The notes: a model not told the origin generated them from the sequence alone. A stretch of DNA of 64,000 nt from Niabella sp. (GCA_027493055.1 JAPUDO010000050.1:13412-77411); one strand, 5' to 3'. Shown: positions 34,075 to 43,255, counted from the first letter of the stretch. A program made the numbers and translations.

Positions 34075-34842
34075 ATGTTCATGCAAGTTCCTTTAGGTGT
34101 TCAGGTGTGGTCTGTAAGAAATCAATTACATGACAATGCCGAAACTGTTTTCAGCAGGTTGGCAGCTGCGGGCTATACTTTTATTGAACCTGCAGGGTTT
34201 AATATTACTGAAAAAACCATGCAGGGTGTTCTGCTGTCAGAACTGAAGCAAATGGCAGGAAATCATGGATTGGAGATCATTAGCGGGCATTTTCATTTTA
34301 GTGTGGAAACCGCTCATGCTGTTTGCGAAGCGGCTGTGCAAATGGGTATGAAGTATATTGTCAGGTCTTTTTTTCAGAACGAGGTTCTCCAGAATACGGA
34401 CTATTATAAACAGGCAGCTGACACCTTGAACCATATGGGAGAAACGGCTAAAATGTACGGGCTGCAATTAGCTTACCATAATCATGCTCATGAATTTGAT
34501 GCTATCAATGGTATATTACCTTTTGATATGCTGCTGGAAAAAACAGACCCTGAACTGGTAAGTTTCCAGGCAGACCTGGGATGGATGGTCTATGCCGGCC
34601 ATTCGCCACAGGAATATTTTAAAAAACACCCCGGGCGTTTTCCGCTATGGCATTTAAGGGATATAGATGCTGAAACTAAAAAATCAACTGCGATCGGAGG
34701 GGGAATGGTACCCTTTAAATCCATCTTTGCAGAGAAGGAAAAAGCCGGGTTGAAATATGCTATGGTGGAAATGTCGTCCGATACTGAAGATCCGCTGGAA
34801 AAAATCATCGATAGTTATGCTGTATTGAACAATGGGTTTTAA
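34075..34842 (+). CDS. Xylose-isomerase-like TIM-barrel sugar isomerase/epimerase
   Basis: A 255-residue protein of the AP_endonuc_2 (sugar phosphate isomerase/epimerase) superfamily. Features are GVQVWSVRNQL at the start, a metal-ligand-like LAYHNHAHEFD segment (about residues 138-148), FQADLGWMVYAG (about 163-174), LWHLRDID (about 190) and VEMSSD near the end. The second ATG at 34081 gives a start equally typical of the family. These enzymes isomerise or epimerise sugars with a divalent metal. The substrate is unknown and no pathway partners are adjacent. A hairpin follows between it and the convergent cyclophilin gene. Confidence 0.85.
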   Translation: MFMQVPLGVQVWSVRNQLHDNAETVFSRLAAAGYTFIEPAGFNITEKTMQGVLLSELKQMAGNHGLEIISGHFHFSVETAHAVCEAAVQMGMKYIVRSFFQNEVLQNTDYYKQAADTLNHMGETAKMYGLQLAYHNHAHEFDAINGILPFDMLLEKTDPELVSFQADLGWMVYAGHSPQEYFKKHPGRFPLWHLRDIDAETKKSTAIGGGMVPFKSIFAEKEKAGLKYAMVEMSSDTEDPLEKIIDSYAVLNNGF

Positions 34843-34927
34843 CCGGCCAAAGTGGAAAAGGCAATTGGATGGAGTGCAGCCTGTTTGCAGGATGTATTGT
34901 CTTTTATAAGCTATTGCCACAGTAATG

Positions 34928-34950
34928 CTGCGAAACTTTAAGTTTCGCAG
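34928..34950. terminator. Hairpin between convergent genes
   Basis: CTGCGAAACT (34928-34937), loop TTA, AGTTTCGCAG (34941-34950): a perfect 10-bp stem between the isomerase (plus) and cyclophilin (minus) stops. No long U-tract on either side, so it may act as a barrier or a mixed terminator. Confidence 0.6.
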
Positions 34951-34955
34951 AGCAG

Positions 34956-35648
34956 CTATTTCCTTTTCACCAATCTCGCCTTTTTAATCACTACATCTTT
35001 TAAGGGTCTGTCTTTATCAGCCCCTTTACTGGTGGGCACAGCGGCAATTTTGTCAATGATGTTGATGCCTTCTGTTACTGCTCCAAATACTGTATAGTTT
35101 TGATCTAAATGCGGCGAGCCTCCCAATGTTTGATAAACATCCCGGTGAGCCTGGGGTATTTTCCTGCCATTCAGTCTTTTCACTTCCAGGGTATCTAATC
35201 CTCCGGGCGTCCATACTTTGCCCTGCACTATATAAAACTGGCTGCCGCTGCTGGCTTTTGCCGGATTTACCTCATCTCCTTCGCGTGCTGCCGCTATAAC
35301 GCCTTTTTTGTGAAAAAGATCAGGCCTGAACTCTGCCGGTACGGTATAACCAGGGCCGCCTTCGCCCAAAGGCCTGCCCGGTGCGGCTTTGCGGCTGTCA
35401 GGGTCACCGGCCTGTATCATAAAATGATGGATCACCCGGTGAAACAGTACGCCATCATAATATTTGCTTTTAACCAGCTTTAAAAAGTTATCGCGGTGTA
35501 AAGGCGTTTCATCACTAAGCCGCACGCGCATATTGCCGTAATTGGTTTCGATTAAAACATCCTTTTTATAATCTGCCCTGCGCAATTTGCTTTGGGATGT
35601 GCAGCTAAAAAGAAATACAGCGGATAACAGGAATAACAACAGGCGCAT
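34956..35648 (-). CDS. Cyclophilin-type peptidyl-prolyl isomerase, lipoprotein
   Basis: A 230-residue protein with a lipobox (LFSC, Cys about 16) and a single cyclophilin domain. Family motifs include YYDGVLFHRVIHHFMIQAGD (active-site Arg in FHRVI), ASSGSQFYIVQG and NYTVFGAVTEG. It catalyses cis-trans isomerisation of proline bonds, probably assisting folding of exported proteins in the periplasm. An insert (about residues 130-170, TPGGLDTLEVKRLNGRKIPQ) is common in Bacteroidota members. The start overlaps the stop of the upstream small gene by one base. Confidence 0.93.
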   Translation of the reverse strand: MRLLLFLLSAVFLFSCTSQSKLRRADYKKDVLIETNYGNMRVRLSDETPLHRDNFLKLVKSKYYDGVLFHRVIHHFMIQAGDPDSRKAAPGRPLGEGGPGYTVPAEFRPDLFHKKGVIAAAREGDEVNPAKASSGSQFYIVQGKVWTPGGLDTLEVKRLNGRKIPQAHRDVYQTLGGSPHLDQNYTVFGAVTEGINIIDKIAAVPTSKGADKDRPLKDVVIKKARLVKRK

Positions 35649-36019
35649 TAAAAATCGTTTTCTTCAAAATAAAGCAACACATGATCTTTCAGGAAGTTTT
35701 CCTGCTCAAAAGGGTTCAGATCAGGCATAGGTTTTAGTTGTTTATAATGAGGCCATCCATCTGTATCAACTCCTTCCAGCTCATAATAACCGCTGGGGGT
35801 CAGCAAGCGGCAGATCGCTATGTGCATCAGATCCTGCTTTTGCTCTTTTGTAAATTTCTCTTTTACACCTAATTCCTGAATGCCGATCAGGAAAAGTATA
35901 GATTCCATATCGGGCTTTTTCCCAAAACGCTCCACCAGTTTCGCCTCTAATGTCCACCAGCGTACCTGTAAATCATCATTGTTAAACATAGGTGCAAAAG
36001 TAAAAGATTGGATGGACAA
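35648..36019 (-). CDS. Conserved hypothetical protein upstream of the cyclophilin gene
   Basis: A soluble protein of 123 residues, or 113 if the Met at position 11 (ATG at 35989, MFNNDDLQVRWWTLEAKL) is the true start. I favour the latter. It is largely helical, with the segment MESILFLIGIQELGVKEKFTKE followed by DLMHIAICRLLTPSGYYEL. Its stop overlaps the start of the cyclophilin gene by one base, so expression is probably coupled. I cannot assign a function. Codon use and spacing support a real gene. Confidence 0.75.
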   Translation of the reverse strand: MSIQSFTFAPMFNNDDLQVRWWTLEAKLVERFGKKPDMESILFLIGIQELGVKEKFTKEQKQDLMHIAICRLLTPSGYYELEGVDTDGWPHYKQLKPMPDLNPFEQENFLKDHVLLYFEENDF

Positions 36020-36074
36020 TCCCTGTTGTTATCTGTTGCAGCGTGCGTGAATAACACCTTTGTAAACTGATAAG

Positions 36075-37637
36075 CTAAGGCTTTATGAATATGGGACTGC
36101 CGGTAAGCTTAAAATCATTGTTATTGCCCTGACTTTTTACTTCGTCCCAGCTATATTGAGTAGCCGATGCTATATTGAATAATGCAGGAAAACTATACGA
36201 AGCTGATGCAGTTTCACTGTTGCCGTACGATTTGGCCCATAATACATATATGTAGTTTTTGTCACTGGTAGAATAAAATGCGGCGCCGTCTGCATTTGAA
36301 GGTAGCTGCATGGCTTCGGTTCTTGCTTTATCATAATGCCTGTTACCCAGCAAACGGCTGGCCGTGCGCCACGAAATACCGGATGAATTAATAGTAACCT
36401 TGTATGGTGCAGCCGGCATTTTTTGATAAAGGCCCATTACCTGGTAGGGGTCTGTTGCACCTGATAGCGTTTCTGACTCTGCCGCACCATAGATGTACAG
36501 CCCTTTAATTCCGGATTTTTGTGCTATAACTGCGGCTTTTATCATGAAATTCTTTTGCGCTTCATCGCTGCCAATATAGTTGTTAAGCGCTTTGCGGGGT
36601 ATGTTACATTCAGTAACAATATAGCTTTTCTTCCCCCCGTATTGGTATTTTTTCAAAACGGTTTCAAGGTTATTCTTATGATCTGCAATGGCTTTGGCAG
36701 CAGCATCAGAATTTTTTTTGTCGCTTCCCAGGTAGTACATAGGATAGATATGGTAGCTGACACAATCAAACCATTCGCCGCCTTTTTGGGGATAGGTATT
36801 GGTAACAGCGCCTTTGGCTGGGTTATCTGTGTTTCGCATAATAGCATCTAAAAAGCCTTCATAACCAATACCTCCCAGGCAAACCAGGTCGGTAGGGTCA
36901 AGCTTTTTTACCACTTCATAAGTAATCCTGAGCATACGCACATAGCTTTGAACCGGAGCATAAAAACCATCGAGATCACAAGGGTCCGGATCTGTATTTG
37001 CCCAGGTTTGCGAGGCATTCCAATTGTAGGTATAATCCGGCTCATTCCACACTTCCCAAAATTTTACATAGGGGCCGTAAGTTTTTACCACATTATATAC
37101 ATAGCGGGCATAGTAGTTATTATTGTTGATCTGCCCGTCATTGGTCCAGATGGGCTCATAAAGGTTGGCAAATGTTTCAGATTCGCGGGAGGCACAGTAT
37201 TTTGTTTTATCGCGGTGCGCTTCACTTGGCCCATTAAGGAAAATAACATGATCTTTTCCGCCTGATTGCTGGTAAAATTTAAAAGTGTTTAAACGGATGT
37301 TATACCCCCATTCTTCTACAAACCTATCGTACATGGCCGGCCTTAAGCTATTTACACCAGCTCCTGCGCTATTAGGAGCGCCTATTAAAATTTCTGATAA
37401 TTGCTCATCCGTCCATCCGGGATAATATCCCATGTTTGACCCATATAGAAACAAATCGCCATAGGAAGCAGAACCTGTATTACCATCATCCCCGTTATTG
37501 TCCCCTTCATTACCACCGCCAGGGCCGGGTGTATCAACACCTTCGGGTTTTGTTGTTTCAGTACTTTTTGAACAGGATAGGGTAATAGCTGATAAAAGAA
37601 TGAAACAGAAAATCTTTAAAAAAACCTGGTTTGCCAT
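36075..37637 (-). CDS. Clan GH-A-like glycoside hydrolase, lipoprotein
   Basis: A 520-residue secreted protein with a lipobox (TLSC, Cys about 22) and a Gly/Asp-rich linker (about residues 30-58). A TIM-barrel-like domain follows, with VKFWEVWNEPDY carrying a candidate acid/base Glu199 in a WNEP motif and YIVTECNIP carrying a candidate nucleophile Glu343. A small C-terminal beta domain (about 430-520) ends it, a layout seen in GH39/GH51-type enzymes. Substrate and exact family are uncertain. No Sus genes adjoin it, so it stands outside the locus at 14.8-31.4 kb. Confidence 0.65.
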   Translation of the reverse strand: MANQVFLKIFCFILLSAITLSCSKSTETTKPEGVDTPGPGGGNEGDNNGDDGNTGSASYGDLFLYGSNMGYYPGWTDEQLSEILIGAPNSAGAGVNSLRPAMYDRFVEEWGYNIRLNTFKFYQQSGGKDHVIFLNGPSEAHRDKTKYCASRESETFANLYEPIWTNDGQINNNNYYARYVYNVVKTYGPYVKFWEVWNEPDYTYNWNASQTWANTDPDPCDLDGFYAPVQSYVRMLRITYEVVKKLDPTDLVCLGGIGYEGFLDAIMRNTDNPAKGAVTNTYPQKGGEWFDCVSYHIYPMYYLGSDKKNSDAAAKAIADHKNNLETVLKKYQYGGKKSYIVTECNIPRKALNNYIGSDEAQKNFMIKAAVIAQKSGIKGLYIYGAAESETLSGATDPYQVMGLYQKMPAAPYKVTINSSGISWRTASRLLGNRHYDKARTEAMQLPSNADGAAFYSTSDKNYIYVLWAKSYGNSETASASYSFPALFNIASATQYSWDEVKSQGNNNDFKLTGSPIFIKP

Positions 37638-37739
37638 GAGGAAAAAGGGCTGTGTCTAAAGGTTCTACATGTGAAAATGTATAACTTTTGTATGAATAAA
37701 TGTAGATTCCCTGGAAAACAAAAATCGGACCAGTAAATT

Positions 37740-38693
37740 TTATTTAGAGATGAGATAGCAACTTCTTTTCAGCTTCCCTTCAAAATCGAACGGGGTAGTG
37801 GCTTTGGTTATATTTTTGATATTGGAAGCAGGAATATTTTTTTCATCCAGCTCAAATTTTGTGTAATTATTGCTGAAGTAGAGTAGTCCTCCCGGCGACA
37901 ATGCTTTAAGACAATTTTTGATCAGGCCTGCATGATCGCGCTGGATATCTAAAATGCCTTCCATTTTTTTGCTGTTGCTAAAAGTAGGCGGGTCCATTAC
38001 AATGATATCGAACGAGCCAGGTGTTATTTCTTCAAGATATTGCAAAACATCGGCAACAATAAACTGATATTTGTCATTGGTATTAAAACCGTTTTCCTGC
38101 ATGTTTTTCTTAGCCCAGTTAATATAGGTGTTAGATAAGTCAACGGTTGTAACCTGCAAAGCGCCGCCCGCCGCTGCATATACTGAAAAAGAGCCGGTAT
38201 AGGCAAAAAGGTTGAGCATTCGTTTACCTGCGCATTGTTCCATTACCATTTTGCGCGTCATGCGGTGATCTAAAAACAGCCCTGTATCTAAATAATCAGA
38301 AAGATTGACAATAAATTTTAAACCGTTCTCCTGCACTATAAATTCAGTTTTGGCTTCGCCGGTTTTCTGGTATTGGCCTTCGCGCCCGGTCTTGCGCTGG
38401 CGGAGCTTTGTAAAGATCAGGTCGGGCTGAACATCCAGCACTTCAGACATTATTGATATGCTTTGTCCCATCCAGTATCGGTGCGCTTCCTCATTCAGCT
38501 GGTGGTTGCGCTTGTATTCAGAAACATAAAGTTTGTCTTCATATTTTTCAATAATGAAGGGAAACTCCGGCAGGTCGTGGTCGTAAATGCGATAGCAGGA
38601 AATATTTTGCTTTCTTGCTGTTTTAGATAAATGCCTGTAAATCTTTGTCAGGCGATTTTTAAACATTTCAAATTTATCTGCGCCACTCATCAA
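37740..38693 (-). CDS. Class I SAM-dependent rRNA methyltransferase (RlmI/RlmK-like)
   Basis: A 317-residue methyltransferase. An N-terminal substrate-binding region of about 120 residues precedes the Rossmann methyltransferase domain. Motif I is RMLNLFAYTGSFSVYAA (about residues 158-174). Motif IV is IIVMDPPTFSNSKKM (about 225-240), where DPP is typical of rRNA base methyltransferases of the RlmI/RlmK group. It likely modifies 23S rRNA. The exact base cannot be deduced from the sequence. The gene is divergent from the nuclease gene, with a repeat array in between. Confidence 0.85.
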   Translation of the reverse strand: MMSGADKFEMFKNRLTKIYRHLSKTARKQNISCYRIYDHDLPEFPFIIEKYEDKLYVSEYKRNHQLNEEAHRYWMGQSISIMSEVLDVQPDLIFTKLRQRKTGREGQYQKTGEAKTEFIVQENGLKFIVNLSDYLDTGLFLDHRMTRKMVMEQCAGKRMLNLFAYTGSFSVYAAAGGALQVTTVDLSNTYINWAKKNMQENGFNTNDKYQFIVADVLQYLEEITPGSFDIIVMDPPTFSNSKKMEGILDIQRDHAGLIKNCLKALSPGGLLYFSNNYTKFELDEKNIPASNIKNITKATTPFDFEGKLKRSCYLISK

Positions 38694-38728
38694 TGAAATT
38701 TTTTTACGAATTTAGCGGTTGCTTTTTA

Positions 38729-38760
38729 GTTGACAAGTTGAAACGTTGATAAGTTTACAA
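38729..38760. repeat. Octanucleotide array, unit GTTGANAA-like x4
   Basis: GTTGACAA, GTTGAAAC, GTTGATAA, GTTTACAA in register at 8-base spacing. The next 50 bases contain the opposite-strand words (CAATTTGTCAGC, ATTTCAAC), so the two halves could pair. The array overlaps the apparent 5' end of the nuclease gene. Confidence 0.7.
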
Positions 38761-40176
38761 TGTTCGTTCTCCTTTTCAATTTGTCAGCATTTCAACGTAT
38801 CCACTATCCAATACGCAATTGTAGATATAGAAACCACGGGCTCTTATGCAGCTGCCAACGGAATTACAGAGATCTGTATCGTGGTTCTTGATGGGAGTGA
38901 GATAGTACAGCGCTATGAAACTTTAATTAACCCGTTGCACCAGATACCTTATTTTATCCAGACCATGACGGGCATTACCAATGAAATGGTAGCGGATGCG
39001 CCTGTGTTTGAAGACGTGGCAGCCGAAATTTATGAAATACTGAAGGATAAGGTTTTTGTGGCGCACAATGTTAACTTCGATTATTCTTTTATACGAAGCC
39101 AGCTGCAATACTGCGGTTACCAGTATGATGCCGGAAAACTTTGTACGGTAAGGCTCAGCCGGAAAATATTGCCGGGCTACCAGTCATACAGTCTGGGTAA
39201 ACTTTGTAATGCTTTAGGCATTAGCCACATTAATCATCACCGTGCCGGAGGAGATGCGGATGCAACAGCAACGTTATTTAAAATGCTGCTGGAAAATGAT
39301 GGATCCGGGCATATTGCAAAAAGCCTGAAACGTACATCCGGAGAGCATATTTTACCTCCTAATGTTCCCAAAACCGATTTTGAGCAGCTGCCCTATACAG
39401 CCGGTGTATATTATTTTCATGATGAGAAAGGCAAAGTGGTGTATGTAGGCAAGGCTAAAAATATCCGTTACCGGGTAAGCAGCCATTTCAGTAATAATGC
39501 TACCACAAGGCAGAAGCAAAATTTTATGCGCTATGTATATCGCATCAGTTTTGAGGAATGTGGTACGGAGCTGATGGCTGCGGTAAAAGAATCTTCAGAA
39601 ATTAAAAGGCTATGGCCACGGTTTAATGCAGCCCAAAAACGGCGGGAAGATGTATATGGTATTATTTGCTACCAGGATCAAACAGGTTATTTACGCCTGG
39701 CCATAGATAAAGTGAACAGCCGCTATGAAGTAATCAGCTCCTATCATCATATTGAAAATGCAGGGGCCGCTTTAAGGCAGCTGGTTCATGACTTTGATTT
39801 ATGTTCGCGCCTTTGTTTTTTGAATGAAAACCTGTATGATGAAAAGCTGCATTCGATATTATGTAAAGGTGCCTGCGATAAAAAAGAGCCAACGCATATT
39901 TATAACGAACGGGTAGAAAAGGCATTAAATGCCTTACGTAATCTGCCGTCCTTTGCAATAATAGATAGCGGTATTACGTTTGACGAGCGCTCCTGTATAT
40001 TGGTATGGCATGGTAAGTTTTACGGCATGGGTTTTATACCCGCAGACATTACCATAGAACATCCTGAAGCTTTTAAAGACATGGTTACACCTTATAAAGA
40101 AAACAGTACTATTACCAATATGCTTTTTGGCTATGCTAAGAGGTATCCGTCCAAAGTAAAATTTTTTGAAGGCTGA
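38746..40176 (+). CDS. DnaQ-like 3'-5' exonuclease fused to a GIY-YIG (UvrC-type) endonuclease domain
   Basis: About 450-476 residues. The exonuclease domain (about 22-185) shows IVDIETTGS, a VAHNVNFDYSFIRSQL segment and HHRAGGDADATATL, i.e. a DEDDh site. The GIY-YIG domain (about 218-300) shows AGVYYFHDEKGKVVYVGKAKNIRYR. The combination is known in Bacteroidota and Actinobacteria and acts on DNA, presumably in repair. The start is unclear. The only start-like codon in frame upstream of the exonuclease is TTG 38746, inside the octamer array, and the residues it adds look non-conserved. The true start may be an unusual codon nearer to about 38815. Function of the two domains together is inferred. 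Confidence 0.85.
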   Translation: MISLQCSFSFSICQHFNVSTIQYAIVDIETTGSYAAANGITEICIVVLDGSEIVQRYETLINPLHQIPYFIQTMTGITNEMVADAPVFEDVAAEIYEILKDKVFVAHNVNFDYSFIRSQLQYCGYQYDAGKLCTVRLSRKILPGYQSYSLGKLCNALGISHINHHRAGGDADATATLFKMLLENDGSGHIAKSLKRTSGEHILPPNVPKTDFEQLPYTAGVYYFHDEKGKVVYVGKAKNIRYRVSSHFSNNATTRQKQNFMRYVYRISFEECGTELMAAVKESSEIKRLWPRFNAAQKRREDVYGIICYQDQTGYLRLAIDKVNSRYEVISSYHHIENAGAALRQLVHDFDLCSRLCFLNENLYDEKLHSILCKGACDKKEPTHIYNERVEKALNALRNLPSFAIIDSGITFDERSCILVWHGKFYGMGFIPADITIEHPEAFKDMVTPYKENSTITNMLFGYAKRYPSKVKFFEG

Positions 40177-40234
40177 TGCGGAGTATGACGGTTTTTATTT
40201 AAACTTGTAGCATTAAAAAGTAAAATATATACTG

Positions 40235-40903
40235 ATGAAATATATCCTGATAGTAGCGACCATTGCTTTATTTGCTTTTCAACCGGTTAAGAAAAAGAAA
40301 GTAATATTTTTTGGAGATTCTATAACGCAGCAGGGAGCAGCTCCCGGAGGCTATATTCCCAAGATTGATAGTCTTTGCAAACAGGAAAACAGGCAGGGCG
40401 ATTACGATTTTGTTGGCAAGGGGATCAGCGGCAATAGAATATATGACTTGTTCTTCCGTTTCCAGGAAGATGTGCTGGACCAAAAGCCGGATATAGTAAT
40501 AGTTTATATTGGCATTAATGATGTATGGCATAAGACTACAAGTGGTACCGGTACAGAGCTTAGAAAGTTTGGAGAGTTCTACGATAAGATGATCAAAAAA
40601 ATGAAAGATCAGGGCATACAGCCTGTAATGTGCACACCATCTGTAATAGGTGAGTATAATGATGATACGAACCTGCAGGATGGTGATTTGAATTTTTATG
40701 CTAAATGGATCAGGGAGTATGCTTCGAAGAATACTATTCCTTTGATCGACCTGAGAAAATCTTTTATGGATTACGTGGACAAAAACAATCCTAAAAATGA
40801 GGAAAAAGGTATTTTAACTACGGACCGCGTGCATCTGAACGCAACCGGTAACTTACTGGTTGCCCGGGAAATGTGGAAGGTTTTGAAGGGGATAGAAAAA
40901 TAG
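40235..40903 (+). CDS. Exported SGNH/GDSL-family hydrolase
   Basis: A 222-residue secreted esterase-like protein. A short N-terminal hydrophobic segment (residues 1-16) leads to Block I FFGDSITQQG (Ser about 29). Block II is GKGISGNRIYDL, Block III VYIGINDVWH and Block V DRVHLNATGN with the Asp-x-x-His pair near residue 200. Such enzymes usually deacylate esters on sugars or lipids. The stop codon is the first element of a long palindromic array that may terminate transcription. Confidence 0.9.
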   Translation: MKYILIVATIALFAFQPVKKKKVIFFGDSITQQGAAPGGYIPKIDSLCKQENRQGDYDFVGKGISGNRIYDLFFRFQEDVLDQKPDIVIVYIGINDVWHKTTSGTGTELRKFGEFYDKMIKKMKDQGIQPVMCTPSVIGEYNDDTNLQDGDLNFYAKWIREYASKNTIPLIDLRKSFMDYVDKNNPKNEEKGILTTDRVHLNATGNLLVAREMWKVLKGIEK

Positions 40904-40943
40904 TCCATAGTCGATAGTCCATGGTCTATCGACTATGGACTAT
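40901..40943. repeat. Heptanucleotide array forming a 17-bp palindrome
   Basis: Six 7-base units from 40902: AGTCCAT, AGTCGAT, AGTCCAT, GGTCTAT, CGACTAT, GGACTAT. The two halves are complementary, giving a 17-bp stem (40901-40917 with 40926-40942) and an 8-base loop. The stem includes the stop codon of the SGNH gene. It could work as a terminator or mRNA-end stabiliser. Confidence 0.9.
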
Positions 40944-40963
40944 CGACCAAAAAAGAACATCAC

Positions 40964-41716
40964 TTGCAAGCTTTATTCTCCGATTACTCCATTACTAACT
41001 GGGTTTTACTGTTTTTTGCGGCTTTTTTTATCGGCCTGTCCAAAGCCGGGCTGAAAGGCATTGATATGCTGAATGTAACCATTATGGCTATTGTGCTGGG
41101 AAGCAAAGCCTCAACAGGCGTAGTGCTGCCCTTACTGTGCGTTGCTGATCTGATGGCAGTAAAGTATTATCACCGCCATGCGGAATGGAAGCATTTCTGG
41201 AAGCTGATACCGTGGATGGTAATGGGGGTACTGATTGGTGTATTTGCCGGTCAGCAAATGGATGAGACGTTGTTCAGAAAAATAATGGCTGTGATCATTG
41301 TTATTACCGTTGTCATTATGTTATATCTTGAAATCAGGAAAACACTTATTGTTCCTGCCAATAAGCTCTTTGTCTCCGGCATGGGGCTGGTGTCGGGTTT
41401 CACTACTATGATCGGTAACCTTGCAGGCGCTTTTTCTAATATCTATTTCCTGGCTATGCGGATGCCCAAAAACAATTTTATTGGTACTGCGGCATGGGTA
41501 TTTTTAGCAATCAACTATTTCAAACTCCCCTTCCAGGTTTTTTTCTGGAATAATATCAATGCTTCAACGCTTAAAACAGACCTGCTGCTGCTGCCAGCGC
41601 TGATCACAGGATTTATAATTGGCGTTCGGATAGTAGCTTTCATAAAAGATAGCAGCTATCGCAGGCTGATTATATTGCTGACTTTTATTGGCGCTGTGTT
41701 TATTTTTCTCAGATAG
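40964..41716 (+). CDS. TauE/SafE-family membrane transporter
   Basis: A 250-residue integral membrane protein with seven or eight hydrophobic segments. Its N-terminal motif (FFIGLSKAGLKGIDMLNV) is typical of TauE/SafE anion exporters, which often move sulfite or sulfonates. The segment SGFTTMIGNLAGAFSNIYFL corresponds to the second half repeat. No ATG exists before the first helix; TTG 40964 is the likely start. Substrate is unknown. The gene follows the palindromic array after 21 bases. Confidence 0.85.
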   Translation: MQALFSDYSITNWVLLFFAAFFIGLSKAGLKGIDMLNVTIMAIVLGSKASTGVVLPLLCVADLMAVKYYHRHAEWKHFWKLIPWMVMGVLIGVFAGQQMDETLFRKIMAVIIVITVVIMLYLEIRKTLIVPANKLFVSGMGLVSGFTTMIGNLAGAFSNIYFLAMRMPKNNFIGTAAWVFLAINYFKLPFQVFFWNNINASTLKTDLLLLPALITGFIIGVRIVAFIKDSSYRRLIILLTFIGAVFIFLR

Positions 41717-41838
41717 TAGCCCGGTAATCGTGGAAAGCGATAAAGTAAAAGCCCGGGACGAGGATGTCCCAGACAGCAAGATTGTGCAGGAAGGTTAAAA
41801 GAGCAGTTTAACAATAAACGAACCAGTATTCATACAAC

Positions 41839-41882
41839 TTCCGACCTCCGACTCCGGACCTCTGACTTTCCCGACTTTCCGT
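41839..41882. repeat. Heptanucleotide array, unit NNCCGAC
   Basis: TTCCGAC, CTCCGAC, TCCGGAC, CTCTGAC, then TTTCCCGAC (two extra bases) and TTTCCGT in the gap before the tyrS stop. Period 7 with one slip. Confidence 0.75.
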
Positions 41883-43160
41883 CTACTTCACTTCTACCAG
41901 ATAATAATTTTTCTTTCCCTTTTGCAGGAGCAGGTATTTGTTATGAAGCAGGTTGGCCGCATTTACTGATAACTGTACATCTTCTACTTTCCTGCGATTG
42001 AGCTGTACGCCACCGCCCTGTACCAGCTTACGTGCCTCACCTTTGCTGGCAGTAATGTTGGCATCTGCTAATAAGGAAATGATATCCACACCCTCTTCAA
42101 CCCGGTTTTTTTCTATAGCAGATTTTATAATGCCGTCCATACCTTCCAGGTCTTCTACGCTCATTTCTTCGGCCGGCTTTGACTGGTTGGCAAAAAGTTT
42201 TTCGGTAGTAGCAATAGCTTTTTCGTATTCATCGGCACCATGTACAAAAATGGTGATCTCCTTTGCCAGGGCTTTCTGAAGCAGGCGTTTGGATGCATCG
42301 GCTCTATGTGTTTCAATGACCTGGTTGATAGTAGCCTCATCTAAAAAAGTGAAGATCCTGATCCAGTTTTCTGCGTCAGCATCACTGGCATTTAGCCAGA
42401 ACTGGTAAAACTGGAACGGTGTTGTTTTTTCGGGATCTAACCAAACGTTGCCGCTTTCGGTTTTACCAAACTTCGTACCATCGGCTTTTTTGATCAGCGG
42501 GCAGGTAAAAGCAAAAGCCTCCCCCTGAGCTTTACGGCGGATAAATTCAGTACCCGTAGTAATATTGCCCCACTGGTCGCTGCCGCCCATTTGCAGTTTG
42601 CAGTTATTTTCTTTAAACAGGTGGTAAAAATCATATCCCTGCATCAGCTGGTAAGCAAATTCGGTATAGCTGATGCCTACTTCACCTTCAAAACGCTTTT
42701 TGACGCTGTCTTTGGCCATCATATAGTTTACGGTGATATGCTTACCAGCATCCCGCAAAAAATCAATAAAAGAAATATTTTTAAACCAATCATAATTATT
42801 GACCATGATTGCCGCATTGGGCTTTGCCGGATCAAAATCGAGGTATTTCTCTAACTGGGCTTTGATGCCTGCTACGTTAGCAGCTAACTGTTCTTCCGTA
42901 AGCAGGTTTCTTTCTTCGCTTTTACCGCTGGGGTCACCAATCATGCCGGTAGCACCTCCCACCAGGGCAACAGGCCTGTGCCCGGCTCTTTGCATGTGCA
43001 CCAGTAATAATATAGGTACCAGGCTGCCAATGTGCAGGCTGGTAGCAGTAGGATCGAAGCCAATATACCCTGTAGTGATCTCTTTTTTCAGTTGTTCATC
43101 GGTGCCAGGTATCATATCCTGCACCATACCGCGCCATTTCAGTTCTTTTATCAGGTCCAT
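41883..43160 (-). CDS. tyrS: Tyrosyl-tRNA synthetase
   Basis: A 425-residue class I synthetase that charges tRNA-Tyr. The HIGH-like signature is SLHIGSLVP (about residues 40-48). The Tyr-binding region includes YDFYHLFKENNCKLQMGGSDQWGNITTGTE (read as separate conserved blocks). The KMSKS-like loop is TKFGKTESGN (about 230). A C-terminal S4 domain (about 355-420, with KGEARKLVQGGGVQLNRRKV) binds tRNA. Length is normal for the bacterial TyrS family. It stands alone. Confidence 0.96.
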   Translation of the reverse strand: MDLIKELKWRGMVQDMIPGTDEQLKKEITTGYIGFDPTATSLHIGSLVPILLLVHMQRAGHRPVALVGGATGMIGDPSGKSEERNLLTEEQLAANVAGIKAQLEKYLDFDPAKPNAAIMVNNYDWFKNISFIDFLRDAGKHITVNYMMAKDSVKKRFEGEVGISYTEFAYQLMQGYDFYHLFKENNCKLQMGGSDQWGNITTGTEFIRRKAQGEAFAFTCPLIKKADGTKFGKTESGNVWLDPEKTTPFQFYQFWLNASDADAENWIRIFTFLDEATINQVIETHRADASKRLLQKALAKEITIFVHGADEYEKAIATTEKLFANQSKPAEEMSVEDLEGMDGIIKSAIEKNRVEEGVDIISLLADANITASKGEARKLVQGGGVQLNRRKVEDVQLSVNAANLLHNKYLLLQKGKKNYYLVEVK

Positions 43161-43255
43161 AGCGGCAAAAATAAGTTTTTAAACTGTTGGCCGGAAATAA
43201 TGTGGATTCATTGGAGGTATATCATTTTTATATTGTAGCTGATATTTTGTGGCGG

